Below, one piece after another: positions 1 through 6,039 of a DNA stretch of 6,240 nt. The notes beneath the pieces are model-generated. The model searched no databases, was not told the origin of the DNA, and worked only from the letters and a program-made list of their open reading frames with translations. The stretch spans positions 1-6,240 of the forward strand of contig CAJMRP010000114.1 in the NCBI GenBank assembly GCA_905215765.1, read 5' to 3'. This DNA is from an uncultured bacterium. Lineage in GTDB: Bacteria > Actinomycetota > Coriobacteriia > Coriobacteriales > Coriobacteriaceae. The position numbers and the translations under genes were made by a program. Position 1 is the stretch's first letter. Every line of letters starts with the position of its first letter.

Positions 1-1431
1 CCCCCCGAGGCCGAAGACGGCGCTCGCCCCAACCGTCGCCAGCACAAGCGCAACGACGAGCGCAACGAGCGCAAGGACGAGCGCAACAACGACCGCCGCA
101 ACCGCCAGCGCGATCGCAAGCAGCGCAACAAGGAGCGTAATGCCGCTCCCACCGAGCCCACGCTTTCGCGCGAGGAGCTCGCGGCCATGAAGGTCGCCGA
201 GCTGCGCGAGAAGGCCAAGGAGTTCGAGATTGAGACGACCGGCAAGAAGAAAGCCGAGCTCGTCGAGGAGATCTACGTCACCGCCGCGAAGGCCGAGGGC
301 TTCCGCGACATCAAGGGCATCCTGCAGATTCGTCCGGACAGCTCCGGTATCATCCATGCCCACGGTTACATGAAGTCCAACGACGATGCCTTCGTCCCCG
401 CCTACCTCATCCGCTCCGCGCGTCTGCGCACGGGCGACGTCATCGAGGGCTCGCTGCGTCCTTCGCGCGGCGGCGACAAGCGCGCCGGCCTCGCCAAAAT
501 CACGACCGTCAACGGTCTAGACCCCGAGCAGATTCGCAACCGCCCCAAGTTCGGTGACCTCACCCCGGTCTATCCCAACGAGCCGCTGCGCATGGAGCAT
601 GGCAAGGACTCCATTACCGGTCGCGCCATCGACATCGTGTCGCCGATCGGCAAGGGTCAGCGTGGCCTGATCGTGTCCCCGCCCAAGGCCGGCAAGACCA
701 CAATCCTCAAGAAGATCTGCCAGTCTATCTCGATTAACAACCCCGAGGTGCACCTCATCTGCCTGCTCGTCGACGAGCGCCCCGAAGAGGTTACCGATAT
801 GCAGCGTTCCATCAAGGGCGAGGTTGTGGCGTCGACCTTCGATATGCCCGCCGACAACCACACTCGTGTGGCAGAGCTCGTCATCGAGCGCGCCAAGCGC
901 ATCGTGGAGCTGGGCGGCGATGTCGTGGTGGTGCTCGACTCCATCACGCGTCTTGCCCGCGCCTACAACTTGGCGGCGCCCGCCTCAGGCCGCATCCTTT
1001 CGGGCGGCGTCGATTCGGCGGCACTGTATCCGCCCAAGCGCTTCCTGGGCGCAGCCCGCAATATCGAGAACGGCGGCTCGCTCACCATCCTGGCCTCTGC
1101 CCTCATCGACACCGGTTCCAAGATGGACGAGGTCATCTTTGAGGAGTTCAAGGGCACCGGCAACATGGAGCTCAAGCTCGACCGCGACCTGGCCGACCGC
1201 CGCATCTTCCCGGCTATCGACCCCGTTGCCTCCGGTACGCGTAACGAGGACCTGTTGGTTGACGAGCAGATGCGTCCGTTTGTCTTTGGCCTGCGTCGCA
1301 TTCTTGCCGGCATGAACAATACCGAGCGCGCAGCTGCGTCGTTTATCAAGGGTCTTAAGGGCACCAACACCAACCAGGAGTTCCTGGTGCGTTCGGCCAA
1401 AAAGCACAGCGACTACGAGCAGACGTTCTAG
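1..1431 (+). CDS. rho: Transcription termination factor Rho (5'-truncated by the window edge)
   Basis: Rho is the hexameric RNA-dependent ATPase/helicase that loads on C-rich nascent RNA and ends transcription. The reading frame is open from base 1, so the first in-frame ATG (187) is internal and the true start lies upstream. Domains in order: an Arg/Asn/Asp-rich low-complexity segment (about 1-144); a Rho_N helical bundle (about 163-290, LREKAKEFEI and GKKKAELVEEI); an OB-fold RNA-binding domain (about 310-520); and the RecA-like ATPase. The ATPase shows Walker A SPPKAGKT (676-699), DERPEEVTDMQRS, Walker B with VVVVLDSITRLARAY (922-966), the Q-loop ASGRILSGGVD, the R-loop/GTGNMEL region, and a normal C-terminus. 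TAG is at 1429-1431. Catalytic motifs are intact. The RNP1 motif of the OB fold is atypical (DSSGIIH against DGFGFLR in E. coli). A terminator follows within 40 bp, so rho does not appear to be co-transcribed with the next gene. Identity is certain; only the N-terminus is unseen. Confidence 0.98.
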   Translation, partial: PPEAEDGARPNRRQHKRNDERNERKDERNNDRRNRQRDRKQRNKERNAAPTEPTLSREELAAMKVAELREKAKEFEIETTGKKKAELVEEIYVTAAKAEGFRDIKGILQIRPDSSGIIHAHGYMKSNDDAFVPAYLIRSARLRTGDVIEGSLRPSRGGDKRAGLAKITTVNGLDPEQIRNRPKFGDLTPVYPNEPLRMEHGKDSITGRAIDIVSPIGKGQRGLIVSPPKAGKTTILKKICQSISINNPEVHLICLLVDERPEEVTDMQRSIKGEVVASTFDMPADNHTRVAELVIERAKRIVELGGDVVVVLDSITRLARAYNLAAPASGRILSGGVDSAALYPPKRFLGAARNIENGGSLTILASALIDTGSKMDEVIFEEFKGTGNMELKLDRDLADRRIFPAIDPVASGTRNEDLLVDEQMRPFVFGLRRILAGMNNTERAAASFIKGLKGTNTNQEFLVRSAKKHSDYEQTF

Positions 1432-1468
1432 GTTGTCATCCACACGCAGCGATAGTCATCAATGCAAT

Positions 1469-1502
1469 AAAGGGTCGGGGCTTTGAGCCTCGGCCCTTTT
1501 CT
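1469..1502 (+). terminator. Intrinsic terminator of rho
   Basis: The arms AAAGGGTCGGGGC (1469-1481) and GCCTCGGCCCTTT (1487-1499) pair over 13 bp with two G-U wobbles around a 5-nt TTTGA loop. The 3' arm runs into TTTT at 1497-1500. It lies 37 bp after the rho stop codon and has the classic form of a Rho-independent terminator. Confidence 0.9.
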
Positions 1503-1579
1503 ATATCGCCGCTCCGCGCTTATTTTTGACCATAAGACTGGCAAGCAGCAGGTTTCCCGTTTCAATCCGACATCGTCGC

Positions 1580-1608
1580 TTGCAATCGACAGGGCGGTTT
1601 CGCATAAT
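1580..1608 (+). promoter_or_regulatory. Putative sigma70-type promoter of the membrane-protein operon
   Basis: A -35-like TTGCAA (1580-1585) and a -10-like CATAAT (1603-1608, five of six consensus bases) are separated by exactly 17 bp. Transcription would start near 1615 and give a leader of about 130 nt before the ATG at 1745. A weaker alternative is an extended -10, TGATACGAT (core TACGAT at 1712-1717), which would give a leader of about 20 nt. The remainder of 1503-1744 holds no gene that I can support. Assignment is by eye from consensus only. Confidence 0.45.
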
Positions 1609-1665
1609 AGCTTTTAAGCTTCGCGACGGATAACGCAGATGAAACGAACCATATACCGTTGCTTT

Positions 1666-1678
1666 GGGGCATAGCCCC
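1666..1678 (+). other. Small GC hairpin in the operon leader
   Basis: GGGGC (1666-1670) and GCCCC (1674-1678) form a perfect 5-bp inverted repeat around ATA. It would lie in the 5' untranslated region if the promoter at 1580-1608 is used. No T run follows, so it is not an intrinsic terminator. It does not resemble any riboswitch I know. The arms are short enough that it could be chance in this GC-rich DNA. Confidence 0.25.
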
Positions 1679-1733
1679 GCTTCATCTTCTCTCGCGCAGC
1701 CAACTGAATGATACGATTTGGGTGCTGGAAGAT

Positions 1734-1739
1734 GGGGAG
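1734..1739 (+). promoter_or_regulatory. Ribosome binding site that fixes the start at 1745
   Basis: GGGGAG ends 5 nt before the ATG at 1745. The longer reading from the TTG at 1718 has no purine-rich site upstream and would place this Shine-Dalgarno sequence inside the gene. The ATG is therefore preferred. Confidence 0.75.
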
Positions 1740-1744
1740 AGCTC

Positions 1745-3145
1745 ATGGCTTCTTCTGATGCAACACAACGAGCAGTCCTTGCCGGACTTTCGTGCGGGAT
1801 CGGCCTTGCCGCTCCCGTGGTTATGTATGCCGCGACGCTGCCGTTTTCGTCTGTGAACGAGACGGTCGTGGCGGGTGCGGTTCCCTTCGCCGTGGGCGCG
1901 GTGGCGGGCGTGGGCATCTATGCCGCCTCGCTGGGTATCTCCGAGTATCGTGCGCAGCGTGAAGAGCGTCTGTTCCAGCCCGATGCCATGGGCGGTGCCG
2001 CCAATCTCAATCAGCATCAAAGCGAGTTCAAGACCGCCTCGATTTCAGCTCAGCAGCAGGATGCGACTCCTTACGCTGCGGCTTCTGATTCTCAGGCTCA
2101 GGCGGAGCAGTCTACCTCGGCATTCCTTTCCGGCCTGACTGGTGCGTTCCAGCGCCGTCATGCCGATGATGGTGTCCCTCCCATCGCGGGAGCCGCAGAT
2201 GCTATGGACGAGGACGAGGCTTGGTCCATGATCGACAGTATGCTTGACGACGATTCGCCGGTGAGCTGCGACCCTGCACACTCGCGCGACGTCTATCAAG
2301 TCGCCATCGACGAGCTCACCAACGGCGGGCAGACCGGCTCCTTCAATCGCGACGACATCGCCGCCGCGGCACGCGCCGTGTCTGGCTCCCAGGCCGCCCC
2401 TGCGGGCAGCACGGCGGCTTTCGTGGCACTCGTCGCCAACGCGGCAGCCAATAACGCCTACAGCGCTACCTCGGCGGACGCGAACGCTTCTGCCGACAAT
2501 TCGTACGTTGATGAAGCCATGGCCGCGGACGAGGAGGCCGTTGCCGCCCGCCGTGCCGCCGAAAGCTCGCTGTGGGGCGCTCCTGCCCAGCAGCAGGCGG
2601 CTGAGGCTGCGCCGTACAATGTAAACCTCGCCAGCATGCCTATCATCTCCGGTGCCGCGGATATCGATTTCGATGACCTCGATGAGCCTGCAGCCATCAC
2701 CGCATCGATTGATGCCCAAGATCGCATCGACACCGGCGACCTTCCGGATGCCTCACTCGAGGTTGATGTCCCCATGGCTGATTACTCGGGCCACGAGGAC
2801 ATGTGGGCCGCCGCCACCGCGATTCTGGATGAGATTGACGAGCCTGCTCCTGTTGCAGCCCCCGTTCCCGTCGCTGCCCCTCAGCCTGCTGCCCCCGCCT
2901 ATGTCGGCCGTCACAGCGCTGTGTTCCCCGAGGATACTGCCCGTATCTCGCGCGAGAGCATCGAGCGGGCCGAGGCTATTGCCGCCGGCATTATGGAAAA
3001 CCGTCGTCACGAGCGCGTCAATCAGATCCTCGAGGAGGAGATCGAGCGCCTGCAGTCCTCTACCGCCAAGCGTACGGGCCGTGCCTACCTGAGCGTTATC
3101 GAGGGCGGTACCGCCAGCTTCGCGCCGCTCCGCGCGGAGGCATAA
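1745..3145 (+). CDS. Unrecognised two-helix membrane protein with long acidic, Ala-rich tail
   Basis: This 466-residue protein belongs to no family I recognise. Residues 11-31 and 41-63 are hydrophobic, Gly/Ala-rich membrane segments joined by a short loop (FSSVNET). The basic stretch after the second helix (EYRAQREER, 67-75) suggests both ends are cytoplasmic. Residues about 80-400 are low-complexity, rich in Ala, Asp, Glu, Ser and Gln, and probably disordered, with a Pro/Ala linker at about 367-385. Residues about 398-440 form a charged amphipathic helix, perhaps a coiled coil (VNQILEEEIERLQ). Only two lysines are present (K96, K442). Two similar acidic motifs begin at W160 and W354. The ATG at 1745 follows a good ribosome binding site. 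Its stop lies 7 bp before the VanZ-family gene, so the two are probably co-transcribed. A scaffold or adaptor at the membrane is possible, but function is unknown. Codon use looks like that of its neighbours, which supports a real gene. Confidence 0.85.
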   Translation: MASSDATQRAVLAGLSCGIGLAAPVVMYAATLPFSSVNETVVAGAVPFAVGAVAGVGIYAASLGISEYRAQREERLFQPDAMGGAANLNQHQSEFKTASISAQQQDATPYAAASDSQAQAEQSTSAFLSGLTGAFQRRHADDGVPPIAGAADAMDEDEAWSMIDSMLDDDSPVSCDPAHSRDVYQVAIDELTNGGQTGSFNRDDIAAAARAVSGSQAAPAGSTAAFVALVANAAANNAYSATSADANASADNSYVDEAMAADEEAVAARRAAESSLWGAPAQQQAAEAAPYNVNLASMPIISGAADIDFDDLDEPAAITASIDAQDRIDTGDLPDASLEVDVPMADYSGHEDMWAAATAILDEIDEPAPVAAPVPVAAPQPAAPAYVGRHSAVFPEDTARISRESIERAEAIAAGIMENRRHERVNQILEEEIERLQSSTAKRTGRAYLSVIEGGTASFAPLRAEA

Positions 3146-3152
3146 CTTCTGC

Positions 3153-3602
3153 ATGGTTAAGATCAATCGAAAATGGGCGGTCGTGACCTGCCTGATGGCG
3201 CTCTTGATCTGGGGCAATTCGCTGGTTCCCGGCTCGGGGTCGGGCTCGCTGAGCCTAACGGTCATGGAAGCTATCCGCGGTTTCCTGCACGGCGTGGGAC
3301 TTCCATATGAATGGGTGACCAACTTTGTTGTTCGCAAGTGCGCGCATTTTACCGAGTATATGGTGCTCGGCATCCTGGCAACGCACGCCTTTGATTTTGA
3401 GGGCCGGCGCACCTTTGACGTGCTGCTGCCCACGGCGGTGTTCCTGCTGCTGATTCCCTCGATCGACGAGACGATTCAGCTCTTTGTGCCGGGACGCGCT
3501 GGCATGATCACCGATGTGATGATCGACTGCTGTGGAGCGGCAACGGGCGTTGTGCTCCGATATCTACTACGATCGCTCATATGTGCCAAAAAGGCCGCCT
3601 AG
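3153..3602 (+). CDS. VanZ-family membrane protein
   Basis: The 149-residue protein has the VanZ-family pattern: a first membrane helix (about 8-26), the signature RKCAHFTEYMVLG (61-73), a third helix (about 89-104), then SIDETIQLFVPGRAG (103-117) and DVMIDCCGAATG (121-132) leading into a last helix to about 140. Conserved polar residues include R61, K62, H65, E68, D105, E106, Q109 and D121. The family is named after VanZ, linked to low-level teicoplanin resistance in enterococci. Most members, this one included, have no proven role, and resistance should not be assumed. A GGAGG at 3136-3140, inside the end of the upstream gene, is 12 nt from the ATG, a rather long spacing. No other start in this frame is evident nearby. 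The last codons and the TAG lie inside the terminator stem. It forms an operon with the acidic membrane protein 7 bp upstream. Confidence 0.92.
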   Translation: MVKINRKWAVVTCLMALLIWGNSLVPGSGSGSLSLTVMEAIRGFLHGVGLPYEWVTNFVVRKCAHFTEYMVLGILATHAFDFEGRRTFDVLLPTAVFLLLIPSIDETIQLFVPGRAGMITDVMIDCCGAATGVVLRYLLRSLICAKKAA

Positions 3603-3633
3603 GACGTATGTTTGGTCCTAGGCGGCCTTTTTT
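3588..3633. terminator. Bidirectional intrinsic terminator between convergent genes
   Basis: The arms at 3588-3605 and 3615-3632 form a perfect 18-bp inverted repeat around a 9-nt loop (GTATGTTTG). The stem core is GGCCGCCTAGGAC. Reading +, it ends in six T (3628-3633); reading -, it ends in five T (complement of 3588-3592). It can therefore stop the membrane-protein operon from the left and the sugar kinase from the right. The stop codon of the VanZ-family gene (3600-3602) lies inside the left arm. Confidence 0.92.
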
Positions 3634-3715
3634 ATTAGAGGGCTTATATGGGGCGTGGTGGCGTCGTTCCGTAGGTCGGATTTGCCGGGCGCGCCACGCC
3701 CTGTGGGTGCGTCTG

Positions 3716-4606
3716 CTACTGAAGCGCCTGTGCGCCCAGGGCCAGGCAACCCATAATGCCCTGCTTGCCCTCGAGGCTGTTGTTGACGATGTAGTTATCG
3801 ATGTCGTTGACCTCGGGCGTGACGATATAGCCGTTGAGCATTTCGGCGCACTTCTTGCGCGCGAGCGGCACGATGGGGGTGTGGTCGGCCACGCCGCCGC
3901 CGATGATGATCTTTTGCGGCGCGTAGCACAGCGTGTAGGTCATGAGCGCCTGTGCCAGATAGCCGGCGAGCAGGTCCATGGCCTCCGGGTCATCGGCCAT
4001 GTCTCCAGCGCTCTTGCCATCCCAGCGCTTTTTAACGCCGGGGCCGGCGATGAGGCCCTCTAGGCAGTTGTCGTGGAAGGGGCAGGCGCTGTGCTCGCCA
4101 ATGGTGTCGCGCGGGTCGCGCGTGACCAGGATGTGGCCGGCCTCGGGATGCATCATGCCGTGTACGAGCTTACCGCCCGAGAGCACGCCGGCGCCCACGC
4201 CGGTGCCGATGGTCAGATACACAACGTCAGTGAGGCCCTGGGCGCAACCAAAGGTGACCTCGCCCAGGCAGGCGACGTTGACGTCGGTGTCGTAGCCGCA
4301 GGGGATATTGAGCTCGTTTTGGATAGTGCCCAGCAGGTCAAAGTAGCGCCATGCCGTTTTGGGCGTCTCCAGGATCTTGCCGTATTGGGGCGAGGCAGGG
4401 TTGACTGCGGTGGGGCCAAAGGCGCCGATGCCCAGCGCGGCGATGCCCTTGTCGGCAAACCATGCATTGACGGCCTCAACGGTCTCCTGCGGGGTCGTGG
4501 TCGCGATCTGCTCACGCTCCAGGACCGTACCGTCTGCATAGCCCGTGGCGCAGACCATCTTGGTGCCGCCGGCCTCGAGCGCTCCGATAAGCTGCTGTTC
4601 TGCCAT
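3716..4606 (-). CDS. ROK-family sugar kinase, fructokinase type
   Basis: This is a 296-residue ROK kinase that would phosphorylate a hexose with ATP in the cytoplasm. It closely resembles the Bacillus GmuE/YdhR-type fructokinases, so D-fructose to fructose 6-phosphate is the best guess, with mannose or glucose possible. It has an N-terminal phosphate-binding EAGGTK (11-16) and GIGAFGP (59-65). DTDVN (106-110) carries the likely catalytic base D108. The ROK core is LTIGTGVGAGVLSGGKLVHG (131-150). The zinc ligands are H158, C175, H178 and C181 (CPFHDNCLEGL). A second nucleotide-site motif is IIIGGGV (233-239). Length is normal for the family and all key residues are present. The ATG is preceded by GAGAGGA at 5-nt spacing. 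It is convergent with the VanZ-family gene and shares its terminator. The aminotransferase upstream on the same strand is cut off by its own terminator, so the kinase is probably monocistronic. Confidence 0.93.
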   Translation of the reverse strand: MAEQQLIGALEAGGTKMVCATGYADGTVLEREQIATTTPQETVEAVNAWFADKGIAALGIGAFGPTAVNPASPQYGKILETPKTAWRYFDLLGTIQNELNIPCGYDTDVNVACLGEVTFGCAQGLTDVVYLTIGTGVGAGVLSGGKLVHGMMHPEAGHILVTRDPRDTIGEHSACPFHDNCLEGLIAGPGVKKRWDGKSAGDMADDPEAMDLLAGYLAQALMTYTLCYAPQKIIIGGGVADHTPIVPLARKKCAEMLNGYIVTPEVNDIDNYIVNNSLEGKQGIMGCLALGAQALQ

Positions 4607-4644
4607 AGTATTCCTCTCTCTGGGACGAGTTGCTCCGTGACTAA

Positions 4645-4681
4645 AGTATAGGGCTCTAAACCATTTAAGAAAGCGCTATAA
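4645..4681 (-). promoter_or_regulatory. Putative promoter and operator-like site of the sugar kinase
   Basis: On the minus strand a -10-like TATACT (4645-4650, five of six consensus bases) would start transcription near 4638, about 30 nt before the kinase ATG. The -35 region is weak. It overlaps AGAAAGCGCTATAA (4668-4681 on +), which has a palindromic AGCGCT core and matches 12 of 14 positions of the catabolite-responsive (cre) consensus TGWNANCGNTNWCA. A weak -35 overlapped by a LacI/CcpA-like site would suit a sugar-regulated gene. The operator reading is inference. Confidence 0.35.
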
Positions 4682-4722
4682 AAAGAAGCCTCGCAACGTG
4701 GCGGGCGGTGCGGGGCTTCTTT
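4678..4722 (-). terminator. Intrinsic terminator of the aminotransferase gene
   Basis: On the minus strand AAAGAAGCCCCGC (4722-4710) pairs with GCGAGGCTTCTTT (4694-4682): nine base pairs, one C-A mismatch, then three more, around a 15-nt loop. It ends in TTTTT (complement of 4680-4684). It lies 26 bp after the aminotransferase stop codon and separates that gene from the sugar kinase. Confidence 0.82.
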
Positions 4723-4747
4723 GGTTGCTTTAGTTGCCGGGCCGTCC

Positions 4748-5929
4748 TTACCCGCGCGGCTTGATTTTATCACGTAGCGACTTGAGGTTCTCCAGTGCCG
4801 CGTTAAGCGTCTCGTCCCGCTTGGCAAAGTGGAAACGAATCAGATGGTTGACGGGCTCGCGGAAGAAGCTCGAGCCGGGCACGGCGCCCACGCCCACCTT
4901 GGATGCGAGGTCCTCGCAGAATTCGAGGTCGCTGTCATAGCCAAACTCAGAGATGTCCATCATGACGTAGTAGGCGCCCTGCGGCACGTTATGCTCAAGA
5001 CCGATGCTATCGAGCCCCTGGCAGAACAGGTCGCGTTTGGCGGTGTAGAGGTCGAGGACCTCATCGTAATAGCTGTCGTCGAAGTTGAGGGCGGTGACAA
5101 CGGCTTCCTGCAGGGGAGCGGCGGCACCTACGGTGAGAAAGTCGTGGACCTTCTTGATGCGCTCGGTGATCTGGGCCGGGGCAATGGTGTAGCCCAGGCG
5201 CCAGCCAGTAATGGAGTAGGTCTTAGACAGCGAGCTGCAGCTGATGGTGCGCTCGAACATGCCAGGCAGCGTGGCCATGTAGACGTGCTCATGGGGTGCG
5301 TAGACGATGTGCTCGTATACTTCGTCGGTGATGCAGTAGGCGTCGTACTTTTTGCAGAGGTCGGCGATAAAGGTGAGTTCCTCGCGCGTAAAGACCTTGC
5401 CGCAGGGGTTGGAAGGGTTGCACAGGACGATGGCCTTGGGGTCGTTGTCGCGGAAGGCTGCCTCGAGCGTCTCGCGGTCAAAGTCGAATGTGGGCGGGTT
5501 GAGCGGCGCATAGATGGGCTCGGCACCCGAGAGAATGGTGTCAGCGCCGTAGTTCTCGTAGAACGGCGAGAAGATGACGACCTTGTCTCCGGGGTTCGTA
5601 ACCGTCATCATGGCGGCCATCATGGCCTCGGTGGAGCCGCAGGTGACCACGATATTCTGGTTGGGGTCGATCGGCATGCCCATAAAGTGCTCCTGTTTGG
5701 CGGCGAGCGCCTCGCGCATGGCCTGGGAGCCCCAGGTAATGGAGTACTGGTGGTAGAGCGGCTTGGGGTCGGCGGCGATGGTGCTCAGGCTGTTGAGCAG
5801 CTGCGCCGGAGGATCGAAGTCGGGGAAGCCCTGCGAGAGATTGACGGCATCGTACTTATTGGAGATGCGTGTCATGCGGCGGATGACCGAATCGGTAAAT
5901 GTTGCCGTGCGGTTGGAGAGTTCTTTCAT
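4748..5929 (-). CDS. Class I PLP-dependent aminotransferase, kynurenine/methionine type
   Basis: This 393-residue fold-type I enzyme should transfer an amino group between an amino acid and a 2-oxo acid, using pyridoxal phosphate, in the cytoplasm. It most resembles the kynurenine aminotransferase I/glutamine transaminase K and YbdL methionine aminotransferase branch: SQGFPDFDPP (32-41), QYSITWG (61-67), GSTEAMMA (98-105), NPSNPCGKVF (171-180), TDEVYEHIVY (201-210), SLSKTYSITGWRLGY (233-247) and LIRFHF (363-368). The expected cofactor and substrate residues are present: N174, D202, Y205, the Schiff-base lysine K236, R244, and the carboxylate-binding R365. The substrate cannot be read from sequence; methionine, glutamine, kynurenine or another aromatic amino acid are candidates. 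Length is normal. The ATG is preceded by AAAGGA at 5-nt spacing. A promoter just upstream and a terminator just after indicate a single-gene unit, and no pathway partner is adjacent. Confidence 0.93.
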   Translation of the reverse strand: MKELSNRTATFTDSVIRRMTRISNKYDAVNLSQGFPDFDPPAQLLNSLSTIAADPKPLYHQYSITWGSQAMREALAAKQEHFMGMPIDPNQNIVVTCGSTEAMMAAMMTVTNPGDKVVIFSPFYENYGADTILSGAEPIYAPLNPPTFDFDRETLEAAFRDNDPKAIVLCNPSNPCGKVFTREELTFIADLCKKYDAYCITDEVYEHIVYAPHEHVYMATLPGMFERTISCSSLSKTYSITGWRLGYTIAPAQITERIKKVHDFLTVGAAAPLQEAVVTALNFDDSYYDEVLDLYTAKRDLFCQGLDSIGLEHNVPQGAYYVMMDISEFGYDSDLEFCEDLASKVGVGAVPGSSFFREPVNHLIRFHFAKRDETLNAALENLKSLRDKIKPRG

Positions 5930-5960
5930 GCCGGTCCTTTCGAGGATTTGCAGTGGGGCA

Positions 5961-6008
5961 AGTTTACTCCTATGGAACCGGTGGGAATTGCTCGAAACGC
6001 GCTCGAAA
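5961..6008 (-). promoter_or_regulatory. Putative promoter region of the aminotransferase with paired GCTCGAAA motifs
   Basis: On the minus strand a -10-like TAAACT (complement of 5961-5966) would give a leader of about 25 nt. No good -35 is seen at 17 bp. Immediately upstream, the 8-mer GCTCGAAA (+ strand) occurs twice, at 5990-5997 and 6001-6008. The copies are 11 bp apart, one helical turn, where an activator or repressor could bind one DNA face. This is inference from position and spacing. Confidence 0.25.
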
Positions 6009-6039
6009 AAACTCTTTGGTTGATTTTCAATCTCAACGC

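Noticed and set aside
187..1431. Rho starting at the first in-frame ATG
   Set aside because: The frame is open from base 1 and encodes the rest of the Rho_N helix (LSREELAAM) plus a basic extension, and there is no convincing ribosome binding site before 187.
1718..1744. TTG start giving a 475-residue form of the acidic membrane protein
   Set aside because: No Shine-Dalgarno sequence precedes the TTG, while GGGGAG lies 5 nt before the ATG at 1745.
1501..1917. Minus-strand open frame across the operon leader
   Set aside because: It overlaps the promoter, leader and membrane helices of the real gene and shows no recognisable domain or ribosome binding site.
3153..3602. VanZ-family gene as a glycopeptide-resistance determinant
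   Set aside because: No vanA/vanH/vanX-type or VanRS genes are in the window, and VanZ-family proteins are widespread in genomes without such resistance.
3651..3701. Inverted repeat GGGCGTGG / CCACGCCC downstream of the sugar kinase
   Set aside because: The 8-bp arms are 35 nt apart with no T run; the perfect hairpin at 3588-3633 explains termination better.
3581..4063. + strand open frame across the VanZ end, the terminator and the kinase 3' end
   Set aside because: It runs through a strong terminator hairpin and then mirrors the sugar kinase; it is not a credible gene.
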